Made by a program: the position numbers and the translations under genes
Shown: piece after piece, positions 38,903-48,170 of the stretch
Position numbering within the stretch: the first letter of the stretch is position 1
Layout of the letters: every line of letters starts with the position of its first letter
Notes under the pieces: model-generated
Told to the model about the DNA's origin: nothing
Database searches by the model: none
Seen by the model: the letters and a program-made list of their open reading frames with translations, nothing else
Assembly (NCBI RefSeq): GCF_014077505.1
Contig: NZ_JACGWA010000002.1
Location: forward strand, 62,001-126,000
Direction: 5' to 3'
Length of the DNA: 64,000 nucleotides
DNA from: Colwellia sp. BRX10-3
GTDB lineage: Bacteria > Pseudomonadota > Gammaproteobacteria > Enterobacterales > Alteromonadaceae

Positions 38903-41368
38903 ATGAAAACACTAATTAAAAATATGGCATTAACCATGTCAATCGCAGGTATCAGTCTAAACGCAACAGCTGCGGCTGTTATCGGTTCTCAATTAGAACA
39001 ACAATTACAAAATATGACTGCCACTGACAGTGCAATGGTAGTCGTGTCTTATGACCAGCTCGATGCACTAACCACATCGCAGTTACAAAACTTACTAAAC
39101 ATAGGTTTAGCGCAAGGCGTTCAATTCCAATCATTACCTATTATTGGTGTGATGGCAAGTCCGGCTCAAATTAATCAATTAGCTGCTATGCCAGGTGTGC
39201 GTTCAGTTTTTGCAAACCGTACACTTGAGTATTTTAACGCAGAAGCACGTGAAATAACGGGCGTGGAAAAGTTACAATCAGACAGTTTTGCCGCTAATAA
39301 TGGTATGAAATTTACCGGTAAGGGCGTTACGGTTATTGTTAACGATTCAGGCATTGATGCAACGTTAGATGACCTAGAGTACGGCGCTAAAGTGGTTGAA
39401 AACGTACAGGGCGTTACTCATGCACAAGCCATTTCATTAACCGGTGTTGACGGCGTCTGGATTGAAGGCCAACCCAATACTGATTTAAATGTTGGCCACG
39501 GAACACATTGTGCCGGCACAGTAGGCGGTTGGGGCACACACTCTGACGGTAAGTACAAAGGTGCAGCGACAGGTGCAGATATTGTCGGCTACGGTTCTGG
39601 TGCTGGTCTTTCTATCCTAGATGCACTTGGTGGCTATGATTATGCCATTAGTCATATTTGGGATTTTAACTCTCCTATTCGTGTGATGAGTAACTCTTGG
39701 GGCTCAAGTGGAAAATTTGATCCAGCAGGCCCTATTTCATTAGCGTCATACAAAGCTCACAAATTAGGTATGATTTCAGTATTTGCTGCTGGTAACAGTG
39801 GTGCAGGTGAAGATACCCACAACCCTTATGCACAAATCCCATGGGGTATGTCAGTTGGCGCAACCACAAAACAAGGCACTTTAATTGATTTTTCTTCACG
39901 TGGTAAACGTGGCGAACAAGCTGACTTTACAATGCCGGATGGTTCGACCTGGACTTATAAAAACGAAGTAACGATAGTTGCACCTGGTGTTGATATTATT
40001 TCAACCCGTGCTAAAACTAACCTTGCCTCTAACGGTGGTGCTGACGATGTAGGTGTTATCGAAGATGAATACTTACCTTTCTACACTAGGATTTCTGGCA
40101 CCTCGATGGCAACGCCTCATGTAGCGGGTATCATTGCTTTAATGTTAGAAGCTAACCCTGACTTAACGCCTTTACAAATTAAGCAAATCATTCAAGAAAC
40201 CGCGACTAATATGCCGGGTTATGAATCTTGGGAAGTGGGTGCTGGTCATGTCAATGCTTATGCGGCAGTAGCAGGAGCACTAGGTCATGATGAGCAAAAT
40301 AGCGCGACAGTAAATAACTTAAGTGAGTTTAATGCCAACGCTATCCTTACTTCTGGCGGCGAGCCTGAAGCGTTTGAAGTGCTATTTTCTCCTGTTGGTG
40401 AACCTGAAGTGCATACCTTCGATGTTGAAGCTGATGCAGCTTGGATCAGTGCTTCGTCTGAAACCCTTGCCAATCTAGTTAAATTAAAATTAGAAGCGCC
40501 AGACGGGACTGTTTATTTTGGTAACTTAACGACGCCAGTACTGAGCGATACCATGCGAGTTTCTGCCCCTGCACAAGTGGGTCAATGGAAGCTTTCTGCT
40601 TACGGCATAACTTCACTTTCAGGTGTTCAAGCAGATCCAACAGGCACATCAAATGGCCCAGGACTTCCTGAATATGTTAGCGGTGAAATTTCAATCTTGA
40701 ACTCTGGTGGTTATGAAGGTTTAAATGATATTGCTGGCCATCCTGCTGAAAAAGCGATTGAGTTTGCGGTAAGTGAGCGTTTAGTGGATAGCAAAAATGA
40801 CCGTTTTTACCGCCCAGATGCTAACTTAAAACGTCAAGAATTAGCTAAATTCTTAGTAATGGGTTTATCAATCAGACAGCAACGTGACATCTTGAATGAG
40901 CAAAAAACAGCTTTTACTGATGTAAACAATAAGTATGCACCTTTTGTTGATGCAGTGACCACTGTTGGCTCGGCACTTAAAGACAGAGTTCAAAATCAAT
41001 GGCCGGTAATGTTATCAAATGGTGACGAATTCACTCCTCGTAAAAATGTTACTAAACAAGAGCTTGCTTATTCATTAGTGCAAGGGCTAGGACTTGAAAC
41101 ACAAGCATTAAGTTTCTCTGGAGAGTTAACAGTTGATTATAAAGGCGAGCGCATTGCTGTGATGGACTCAAGTTCTGTACCACCTGTCTTAAAAGGTTAT
41201 GTGCAAGCTGCTATCGATATGTCATTAATGGGTGTTCGTTTTGCACTTGAGCAAGGACCTTATGACTTATCACCAACAGTAGTTGCTTACTTTGAGCCAG
41301 CTAATAACATTAAGCGTGGTGACTATGCCGTTATTATTGGCCGAGCGTATGATAGCTACTTACGTTAA
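38903..41368 (+). CDS. Secreted S8 (subtilisin-like) serine peptidase with SLH-like C-terminus, paralogue 1
   Basis: An 821-residue exported protease. A signal peptide (residues ~1-24) is followed by an I9-like propeptide region (~25-115) and the S8 catalytic domain with Asp148 (NDSGID), His199 (GHGTHCAG), the oxyanion Asn in AAGNSG and Ser401 (GTSMATPH). A beta-rich middle region precedes three degenerate S-layer-homology-like repeats (about 610-820): HPAEKAIEFAVSERLVD, AFTDVNNKYAPFVDAV and KGYVQAAIDMSLMGV, each ending in a K/R-Q/G-E/D-x-A-type motif. The start at 38903 gives the signal peptide; 22 codons upstream from 38837 are probably untranslated leader. Paralogue of the gene at 48171. 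Confidence 0.9.
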   Translation: MKTLIKNMALTMSIAGISLNATAAAVIGSQLEQQLQNMTATDSAMVVVSYDQLDALTTSQLQNLLNIGLAQGVQFQSLPIIGVMASPAQINQLAAMPGVRSVFANRTLEYFNAEAREITGVEKLQSDSFAANNGMKFTGKGVTVIVNDSGIDATLDDLEYGAKVVENVQGVTHAQAISLTGVDGVWIEGQPNTDLNVGHGTHCAGTVGGWGTHSDGKYKGAATGADIVGYGSGAGLSILDALGGYDYAISHIWDFNSPIRVMSNSWGSSGKFDPAGPISLASYKAHKLGMISVFAAGNSGAGEDTHNPYAQIPWGMSVGATTKQGTLIDFSSRGKRGEQADFTMPDGSTWTYKNEVTIVAPGVDIISTRAKTNLASNGGADDVGVIEDEYLPFYTRISGTSMATPHVAGIIALMLEANPDLTPLQIKQIIQETATNMPGYESWEVGAGHVNAYAAVAGALGHDEQNSATVNNLSEFNANAILTSGGEPEAFEVLFSPVGEPEVHTFDVEADAAWISASSETLANLVKLKLEAPDGTVYFGNLTTPVLSDTMRVSAPAQVGQWKLSAYGITSLSGVQADPTGTSNGPGLPEYVSGEISILNSGGYEGLNDIAGHPAEKAIEFAVSERLVDSKNDRFYRPDANLKRQELAKFLVMGLSIRQQRDILNEQKTAFTDVNNKYAPFVDAVTTVGSALKDRVQNQWPVMLSNGDEFTPRKNVTKQELAYSLVQGLGLETQALSFSGELTVDYKGERIAVMDSSSVPPVLKGYVQAAIDMSLMGVRFALEQGPYDLSPTVVAYFEPANNIKRGDYAVIIGRAYDSYLR

Positions 41369-41388
41369 TTGTTAGCTTTATGAAGAAG

Positions 41389-41414
41389 AACCAACCTGAT
41401 AGTAGGTTGGTTTT
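41389..41414 (+). terminator. Rho-independent terminator after subtilase 1
   Basis: AACCAACCT and AGGTTGGTT pair around a 6-nt loop, followed by TTTTC. It separates subtilase 1 from the downstream signalling operon. Confidence 0.85.
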
Positions 41415-41530
41415 CTTGCTACTAAATGAGCCTAAATACTTGCTAATTTATTAAATTCAACGTAGGTTCTGTTAGCAGAGTCATAAAACAATCTGAGTTA
41501 ACTAGCAGATTCGTATCCAGAGGAAAAAAG

Positions 41531-42367
41531 ATGTTGAACAAAAAAAATATAACGACTAAATTTTTGGCCACAACTGCCATTTTTTTTAGTACCTTATCTT
41601 TCGCTTCCCAACCATTATCGGTCGACGTGCAGGGTAATAAAGTAGAAGTTATTGTTCATTTACCCGGTGATATTTCTGCAGACCTTAGCTTACAGTTTGA
41701 AAATGCAGTCGGCCTAACTAAAGATAGTTTAGGATTAAGTGCAGAATTAATCGATGTTACCTCATTAGACATTATAGACCGCTTACCTAGTGGGTTAAAT
41801 ATTACCCCCGCAGCGGCCTTTCCAATGATGATCACCATTGAACCTAAAGCGAATACTGGTTTTTCGTTCTCGGGTGTTGCGACAATAGATCTACATACGC
41901 ATAATCTAGAATATACAGCCGGCACGCCTTTCCGTTTCTTTAAAGCACCATTAAACGGGGAGTTTAAAGATATTACCGAGACCTTAGGCTCTGGAAGCTT
42001 GCGTACTCGTGGTTCAACAGGCAAATTTTCTCAATTTATAATTGTGGCTGATTTGCGTGCACCTCTAGTGGTTGTTCAACAAAAATTTAATGATTTACAA
42101 ACCGCGCTAAATGAATTTTCTCCGCAAATAAATGCAGCGGTTTATTCAGCGTTATTACAAGATATTAACGACATTAATCAGTTGATATCAACTCAAGACT
42201 ATAATTTGGCAAGTAATAAGCTTAATGAGTTTAATCGTCGTATTAACGACAACCGTGGTATTAATATTCCAGATGTATGGCGTTCAAGCCGAGATATTCG
42301 TAATATTGCCGGTGAGTTGATGGCATTCTCAAAAACCTTGCGATTTAGTTTGCGTTTAATTAAGTAA
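41531..42367 (+). CDS. Secreted protein of unknown function heading the kinase operon
   Basis: A 278-residue protein with a signal peptide (about residues 1-26, ending LSFAS). The first ~160 residues are beta-rich (SVDVQGNKVEVIVHLPG, FPMMITIEPKAN, GVATIDLHTHNLEYT); the C-terminal third is helical and polar, coiled-coil-like (VVVQQKFNDLQTALNEF...NKLNEFNRRIND). I do not recognise the family. AGAGGAAA precedes the ATG. It is 32 bp upstream of the FHA gene and so is likely co-transcribed; as the only soluble exported product of this operon it is a candidate ligand or substrate of the system. Confidence 0.7.
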   Translation: MLNKKNITTKFLATTAIFFSTLSFASQPLSVDVQGNKVEVIVHLPGDISADLSLQFENAVGLTKDSLGLSAELIDVTSLDIIDRLPSGLNITPAAAFPMMITIEPKANTGFSFSGVATIDLHTHNLEYTAGTPFRFFKAPLNGEFKDITETLGSGSLRTRGSTGKFSQFIIVADLRAPLVVVQQKFNDLQTALNEFSPQINAAVYSALLQDINDINQLISTQDYNLASNKLNEFNRRINDNRGINIPDVWRSSRDIRNIAGELMAFSKTLRFSLRLIK

Positions 42368-42399
42368 CGCAACCATTTTTTTTATGTAGAGGTGTTGTT

Positions 42400-43302
42400 A
42401 TGCCAGCTAGAATTACCGTTTGTTATCCTAACCAACCTGCAGTAGAAAGTTTTCTTTATGAAAACAGTGGTTACCGTTTAGGGCGCTCAAATGAATGTGA
42501 ACTTTTATTAGATCACCCTACGGTTTCTCGCCAACATGCTAAAGTTGCGCATACAAATAAAATTTGGCAACTTAATGATGAGCGCAGTCGCAACGGTACA
42601 AAAGTCAATGGTATTGCCATTACTCAGTCCACTTTAAATACTGATGCCTTAATTTCGATTGGTGAGTTAGACTGCTTATTTGAAACGAAATCATCTGAAC
42701 AGCTTGATGCTATTATTACACATAATCAATGGCGTTTATCCAATAGCCAATCACCAATATCAACCCCTTTAACAGAACACTTACAAGACAATTTATCGGC
42801 ACAATTACAAAATATCATTATGTTAACGGGTACACAGCGTGGCATTATTTTATTGGGTGATACTCTACAAACCTTAAGTGTTAGCATTGCTCATGGCATG
42901 CAATTAGCTGATTTTAAATTAGCTAACTTCGAAGGCAGTGTCGGCGCTATTACTCGCTGCTTTGAGTCCGGGCAAGCGGTTATTGCCATGGATGTTACTC
43001 GCCATGAACTGTTAAGCTCACGTAAGAGTATAGAAACCAAAAAAATATCCGCATTAGCCTGTATCCCCTTGTTCTATGAAGATAAAGTTGTGGGTGTTGT
43101 TTACACTGACAGTAAAATATCTGATAAAGTACTCACTGAATTAGATATCGAAATTTTAAGCACCATGAGCCAGCAAATTCAAGCATCAGTTCAAGCAATA
43201 TTACTGCAACAATCGATTGATTCGTTGCAAAAAATTCTCGATGATGACTCAATACGGATATCAGGTAAAAAAGACGCTAGTTTGCTTAATTTGTGCCATT
43301 AA
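42400..43302 (+). CDS. FHA-GAF domain protein
   Basis: A 300-residue cytoplasmic protein. The N-terminal FHA domain (residues ~5-95) has the phosphothreonine-binding signature GRSNECEL, SRQHAKV and RNGTKVNG. Residues ~125-265 look like a GAF domain (IIMLTGTQRGIILLG, GSVGAITRCFESGQAV, ACIPLFYEDKVVGVVYTDS). The family reads phospho-Thr marks, and the adjacent Ser/Thr kinase is the natural partner (23 bp downstream). The GAF ligand is unknown. Confidence 0.88.
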   Translation: MPARITVCYPNQPAVESFLYENSGYRLGRSNECELLLDHPTVSRQHAKVAHTNKIWQLNDERSRNGTKVNGIAITQSTLNTDALISIGELDCLFETKSSEQLDAIITHNQWRLSNSQSPISTPLTEHLQDNLSAQLQNIIMLTGTQRGIILLGDTLQTLSVSIAHGMQLADFKLANFEGSVGAITRCFESGQAVIAMDVTRHELLSSRKSIETKKISALACIPLFYEDKVVGVVYTDSKISDKVLTELDIEILSTMSQQIQASVQAILLQQSIDSLQKILDDDSIRISGKKDASLLNLCH

Positions 43303-43324
43303 ATTTTATTAATAAATAGGCTGT

Positions 43325-46300
43325 ATGAGCACTCCTGAAAAGCCAAAATTAATTAAGCCTGTTGAAATATCACAACAGACAACGCAAATTATCCAACCTG
43401 ACAATTCACTGGCAATAGGTGAATGTCTTGTTGGTCGTTTTGTGATTAAAAGCCTGCAAGGTAGAGGTCGTTATGGCTGTGTTTATAGCGCGTATGATCA
43501 GCAACTCGATGCTGTTATTGCCATCAAAGTACTTGATAAATCCCTTAGCCAAAATGCAAAAAATTTAGCTGATTTTAAAAATGAATTGTTATTAGTTCGT
43601 CAACTTAGTCACCCCAACATTATTCGTGTCCATGAATATTATCAGCATCAAGATTTACACTTCTTAACCATGGATTGGATAGAAGGGGGGAGCTTAGAAA
43701 AAATTATCACTAGTCAACCTCTGTCTATCAAGCAAGTTCAAAGTTTTATTGAACAATTACTGAGTGGTCTAGCTTTTGCGCAGCAAGCGGGTATAACGCA
43801 TAAAGATATTAAGCCTGAAAATATTATGATAGACACATCTGGTCGGCTCTATATCGCTGACTTTGGCCTTTCGGTGCTGAATAAAGAAAGTGCCGCGGCC
43901 AGTGTGATGGGCACGCCGCACTATGCGCCACCTGAATATCTTCAGTCAGGTAAAATTAATGCCAGTACAGATTTATATGCTGCTGGTATTGTTATATTCC
44001 AACTCTGTTGCCATTGCTTACCGTTTAATGGTGATTCAATAGATGAACTAATAGAAAGCAAGTTACTCAATAAAGCTAAATTTAACCCAAAGCATGCGGA
44101 ACTTAATACTCTAAAATCTTGGTTGTTATCGTTAATTTCAGCTCATAGTGCATCACGCCCAGTAAATATCGCACTGGCAGAACAGCAATACATAGCACTA
44201 ACAACGGACAAAAAAACATTAAGTAAAACCTCAGTATTTTATGGTGTTTTTGCACTTTTTCTGGTTGGGATTTTTATTACGATTTGGATTTATAATCAAC
44301 CAAAAGCAATCAAGTCGAGTGCCAAAAATCACTACGCTGTAGCTATCTTGCCAACGTTGACCAAAGATGAAGAGTTTGATCAAACATTTGCCAATTATTT
44401 AAATTATCAACTAAGCGAGATTTCGAATTTACGGGTAATAGAGCAATCGAGGCTGAAGCAATTATTAGCGCAACTAGGTATAAAATTACCGTTAGATGAC
44501 AACAAAATTGAGCTAATTACTGATCTACTACAAATTGATTTAATGATTAGTCCGCAAATTATTGTGGCCGGTACCCAAGCGAAGGATATACAGTTTGAAC
44601 TAATCTTTGTTGATGGTTTTAAAACCCATCGTGAAACTTTACTGCGGCAAGTGTTTGACGAAAAAAACTGGCAAAGTACTTCGGTTAACTTTGTTGATAA
44701 CTTTATAAAGCGCTTAGCTATAGAAGCGAGTGCCACGCAGACCTTGTCATATGAGCCTAATCCACTGCTTGATTTATTTGCTATTAAAGCTTTTATCGCA
44801 CAAGGGGATTTTGAGAGTGCGCAACTAGCGCTTACCCCAATACTTAGTGATAATTCAGAGTCTGCGCAAACTTGGTTGCAACAAGGTGAACTGAATCTTG
44901 CCCAAAACTTAATTTTAGAAGCAGAGCAAGCTTACGGTAAGGCAGCAGAGTTTAGTACAGTTAATTCATATACTACAAAACTTGCTAGTGCCCGATTGAA
45001 TGATTTAGCAGGCAAAGTTGAGCAAGCACAAACTGACTACTTAGCCTTAGTGAATGCCTTTCCTTATAACACTGAACTTAAAATGATGTTGGCGGAGTTT
45101 TATTTTTTAATTGAACAGCATCAAAAAATGGAATCGCTATTACTGGACGTCGTAAACATTGATGCTAATCATCCTAAAGCTTGGTTTATGTTAGGCAGAG
45201 CCGCCTTTTTACAAGGTGATTTTGAAAAAGCACTGAATGAATATTTTGTTAAAGCATTAGTCACAGCAAAGAAACTAAAAAATCAATATAAAGAAGGTGA
45301 AGCCCTAAATGCTTTTGGTGTGGTGTACGAGCAGTTAGGTGAAACGAAACTAGCCTTTGATTACTACCAAGAAGCGTTAGCAATTAGAAAAGTGACCGGA
45401 GATTTGGCCGGCACTGCAACTACGATGACAAACCTTGCAGCTATGCATTTAGCAATTGGCGAGTATCAAAAAGCTGAGCAGTATTTAAAAGAAAGTTTAG
45501 ACATTTATCCGCAGCTAAACGATCAAAAGGGGCTTGCCAATACCTACAATGAACTTGGCAATTTGGCGGAAGAACAAGCCTTGTACCAAATTGCGTTAGA
45601 AAACTATCGCCATGCCTTAAATATTCGTATCGATTTAGGTAACTTAATGCTACAAGCAGAGAGCATGAACAATATAGGGTATAGCTATTTTATGTTGCTT
45701 GATCCTGAGAATGCATTGGTTTATTGGCGTCAATCAGAGCAGTTATATCAGCAGATCCAATTTCCAATTGGCATTATTCATGTCAGACAAAACTTAGGTC
45801 AATTGGAACTAGCAAAAGGTAATTGGCGTAATGCCTATCATCTTTTTAACAATACATTAGCAGACGCGAATGAACTGAGTAGTTCTGAAGAATCGCTGGT
45901 ATCACACAGTTACCTCACTAAACTGGCATTTTTACAAGGTAACTTTCAATCGAGTATTATCGAGTTGATAGCGCTTTATTCGGAAGCAGAAAAATTGCAT
46001 GATGTTAGAGCTACAGCGCAACTCGGGCTTTGGTTGGCTGATTGGTCTCTGCAATTAGGTGATATTAAACAAGCTGAACAACATCTAGCGAAAATTAGCA
46101 AAATCGTCTCAACTTATGGCAATAAAGAATACAAAACGACCTACCATTTTTTAATTAGTCAGGACCAAAATAATGTCACAAGCACGTCGTTTGGAGCTAA
46201 AGATGTTGTTACTGATCACGCACACCAAACTATTTATATCCGCCAGTTAATAAAGCAAGCGAGAGAGCTTTTACGTGCAGGAAATAAAGACATTAGCGCT

Positions 46301-46669
46301 AATTTGACACTATTGGCTGAAATAGACTTTGGACTCTATCAGTATCAGTATATCGAGTATTTAGAGCTACTAGCTGTGCAACAATATTATTCTCAGGCGT
46401 GGACTGATTTAAAAAGTACTTTGCGCGAAGCAGACCTTTTATTAAGAAAAATGGGCGATTATTGGCGAAGTTTTCAATTTGATCGTTTACGAGCTCAATT
46501 AGCGATCGCAGATAAGCAAGACCCAGAAAAATATCACGATACTGTCCGTAAAAAACTTAAAAATTTGATGACTAATTTACCTACTGAAATGTCGTCAAAC
46601 TTCTTGAAAAAACAAGATTACTTTCAATTAAATGACTCGCTACAGGAATTACTGCGTTATGAGCAATAA
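43325..46669 (+). CDS. Membrane Ser/Thr protein kinase with TolB-N-like and TPR extracytoplasmic region
   Basis: A 1114-residue kinase of the PknB type. Kinase domain about residues 35-290: glycine loop GRGRYGCVY, Lys68 in AIKVL, catalytic loop HKDIKPEN with Asp161, DFG Asp179, APPE. The HRD Arg is Lys, so the site is not of the classical RD type. One membrane span at about 303-323 is followed by a segment resembling TolB-N/CsgG-like domains (YAVAILPTLTKD...LRVIEQSRL) and then some 600 residues of TPR repeats (for example NAFGVVYEQLGETKLAFDYYQEALAIR). By topology the TPRs lie in the periplasm and may sense partner proteins. It overlaps the histidine kinase by 11 bp. Confidence 0.92.
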   Translation: MSTPEKPKLIKPVEISQQTTQIIQPDNSLAIGECLVGRFVIKSLQGRGRYGCVYSAYDQQLDAVIAIKVLDKSLSQNAKNLADFKNELLLVRQLSHPNIIRVHEYYQHQDLHFLTMDWIEGGSLEKIITSQPLSIKQVQSFIEQLLSGLAFAQQAGITHKDIKPENIMIDTSGRLYIADFGLSVLNKESAAASVMGTPHYAPPEYLQSGKINASTDLYAAGIVIFQLCCHCLPFNGDSIDELIESKLLNKAKFNPKHAELNTLKSWLLSLISAHSASRPVNIALAEQQYIALTTDKKTLSKTSVFYGVFALFLVGIFITIWIYNQPKAIKSSAKNHYAVAILPTLTKDEEFDQTFANYLNYQLSEISNLRVIEQSRLKQLLAQLGIKLPLDDNKIELITDLLQIDLMISPQIIVAGTQAKDIQFELIFVDGFKTHRETLLRQVFDEKNWQSTSVNFVDNFIKRLAIEASATQTLSYEPNPLLDLFAIKAFIAQGDFESAQLALTPILSDNSESAQTWLQQGELNLAQNLILEAEQAYGKAAEFSTVNSYTTKLASARLNDLAGKVEQAQTDYLALVNAFPYNTELKMMLAEFYFLIEQHQKMESLLLDVVNIDANHPKAWFMLGRAAFLQGDFEKALNEYFVKALVTAKKLKNQYKEGEALNAFGVVYEQLGETKLAFDYYQEALAIRKVTGDLAGTATTMTNLAAMHLAIGEYQKAEQYLKESLDIYPQLNDQKGLANTYNELGNLAEEQALYQIALENYRHALNIRIDLGNLMLQAESMNNIGYSYFMLLDPENALVYWRQSEQLYQQIQFPIGIIHVRQNLGQLELAKGNWRNAYHLFNNTLADANELSSSEESLVSHSYLTKLAFLQGNFQSSIIELIALYSEAEKLHDVRATAQLGLWLADWSLQLGDIKQAEQHLAKISKIVSTYGNKEYKTTYHFLISQDQNNVTSTSFGAKDVVTDHAHQTIYIRQLIKQARELLRAGNKDISANLTLLAEIDFGLYQYQYIEYLELLAVQQYYSQAWTDLKSTLREADLLLRKMGDYWRSFQFDRLRAQLAIADKQDPEKYHDTVRKKLKNLMTNLPTEMSSNFLKKQDYFQLNDSLQELLRYEQ

Positions 46670-47381
46670 TATGGATATGACTAAGTTGGTGGCACAACTT
46701 AATGAAAAGCAAAAGCAAATATCTCAGCAATTATATATTGGTAACGAGCAAATGCGTGGCTTAGCTAAGCGGGTATGGCGAGTACAAGAAGATGAACGTA
46801 AACATATTGCCCGAGAATTACACGATGGTGTAGGGCAACTTCTAACGGCTTTGATCAATCAATTACAACAAGTACAAAAGGGCGATCCAGCAATAGCATT
46901 AAGTGAAAGTATTGATTTAGCGCGCCAAGCTTTGTCTGATACTCGGGTTATTTCTCGTCTAATGCGACCAAGAATTTTAGACGATCTTGGCCTTATCCCC
47001 GCTTTAGAATGGTTAGTGAGAATAATGGGCGAGCCAGAAGAGGCAGAAATTGAATTTCATCATCAGATAAATACCGAGATAGATAACGATACGCAAACCT
47101 TAGCTTTTCGTGTCATACAAGAAGCTCTAACTAATGCGATTAAACATGCTCAAGCTAAAACTATTACCTTAAATGTAATAGCAACAAGTAAACTGTTAAT
47201 GATCAAAATAGCAGATGATGGTGTTGGTATGCCTCTTGGTACAGAAGATAACCCAGATGGCTTCGGCTTGGGCGCTATGCGAGATAGGGTCAGTGCTTTT
47301 GGTGGCCAGTTAACCATTAATTCATCACCTAACCAAGGTTGCGAAATCAAGGTTTTAGTGACAGGAAGAGAAATGTCATGA
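46659..47381 (+). CDS. Sensorless NarX-type histidine kinase
   Basis: A 240-residue soluble protein with a short coiled-coil N-terminus, a HisKA_3 dimerisation/phosphoacceptor domain with His55 in RELHDGVGQLLTAL, and a HATPase_c domain (EALTNAIKHAQA, DDGVGMP, GFGLGAMRDRV). There is no membrane span and no PAS, GAF or other input domain, so the signal must come from a partner; the overlapping Ser/Thr kinase and FHA protein are the obvious candidates. The ATG at 46659 (AGGA upstream) is preferred over 46632. It overlaps the regulator start by 4 bp. Confidence 0.9.
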   Translation: MSNNMDMTKLVAQLNEKQKQISQQLYIGNEQMRGLAKRVWRVQEDERKHIARELHDGVGQLLTALINQLQQVQKGDPAIALSESIDLARQALSDTRVISRLMRPRILDDLGLIPALEWLVRIMGEPEEAEIEFHHQINTEIDNDTQTLAFRVIQEALTNAIKHAQAKTITLNVIATSKLLMIKIADDGVGMPLGTEDNPDGFGLGAMRDRVSAFGGQLTINSSPNQGCEIKVLVTGREMS

Positions 47382-48016
47382 TCAGCGTACTTATTGCCGA
47401 TGACCACACTATTTTACGCCACGGTCTGGTGAGTTTATTAAGCAAAGATGAAAATATTCGCGTGGTAGCTGAGGCTGCAGATGGCGTGGAGGCGATTAAA
47501 AAAGCACTGGAATTAAAACCAACGGTTATTGTTATTGATATCAGTATGCCTGAGATGAATGGCATGGAAGCAGTTAAACGCTTACACGAACAATTACCTG
47601 AAGCTAAGGTGTTAGTGCTTACTATGCATGAAGAGCAAGAATATGTAATACATATGGTTAGAGCCGGGGCTTCAGGTTATCTATTGAAAGATAGTGCGAG
47701 TGATGAATTAATTGATGCGGTAAAAGCCTTGGCTGAAGGAAAAACCTATTTCAGCCAGTATGCCGCTAGCGTTTTAGCTACTCAATACAATAAACCAGCA
47801 GAAAGTTGGCAAGACCCTTATAAAAACCTGACTAATCGTGAACGTGAAGTGTTTCACTTGATCATTGAAGGTAAAACCACGAAAGAAATCGCTCGATCTT
47901 TAGATATTAGTGTCAAAACCGCGGAAAACCATCGCGGAAAAGTATTAGACAAACTTGATGTCGCTAATGCGGCAGAACTAGTGCGCTATGCCGCTAAACA
48001 CCATCTATTAATGTAA
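47378..48016 (+). CDS. LuxR/NarL-family response regulator
   Basis: A 212-residue regulator with a receiver domain (IADDHTILRHGL, phosphoacceptor Asp54 in VIDISMPEMNG, Lys in LLKDSASDEL) and a C-terminal LuxR HTH (LTNREREVFHLIIEGKTTKEIARSLDISVKTAENHRGKVLDKL). The ATG at 47378 overlaps the histidine-kinase stop (ATGA), so the two form a cognate translationally coupled pair. Subtilase 2 begins 155 bp downstream behind a motif shared with subtilase 1; both are inferred targets. Confidence 0.95.
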   Translation: MISVLIADDHTILRHGLVSLLSKDENIRVVAEAADGVEAIKKALELKPTVIVIDISMPEMNGMEAVKRLHEQLPEAKVLVLTMHEEQEYVIHMVRAGASGYLLKDSASDELIDAVKALAEGKTYFSQYAASVLATQYNKPAESWQDPYKNLTNREREVFHLIIEGKTTKEIARSLDISVKTAENHRGKVLDKLDVANAAELVRYAAKHHLLM

Positions 48017-48071
48017 TTTCAATAAAAAAATTATAGTTAAGCTTTACTGCATTAATTAAATTTTTATCCAT

Positions 48072-48111
48072 CAGGTGTTTTACCCTAATCCTTCTAGGGG
48101 TTTATCCTGAT
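48072..48111 (+). promoter_or_regulatory. Two-part dyad motif upstream of subtilase 2
   Basis: CAGGTGTTTTACCCT (48072-48086) and TAGGGGTTTATCCTGAT (48095-48111) repeat the arrangement found at 38789-38828, again 23 bp apart. Here the inner pair CCCTA-N7-TAGGG is perfect and the outer ATCAGG / CCTGAT is also an inverted pair. It ends 59 bp before the ATG of subtilase 2. Confidence 0.62.
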
Positions 48112-48170
48112 TCTTTAATACCTTGTTGTTTGAGATGCTCGTTGTATCGAAACTACTTAGGTTACTCCCA

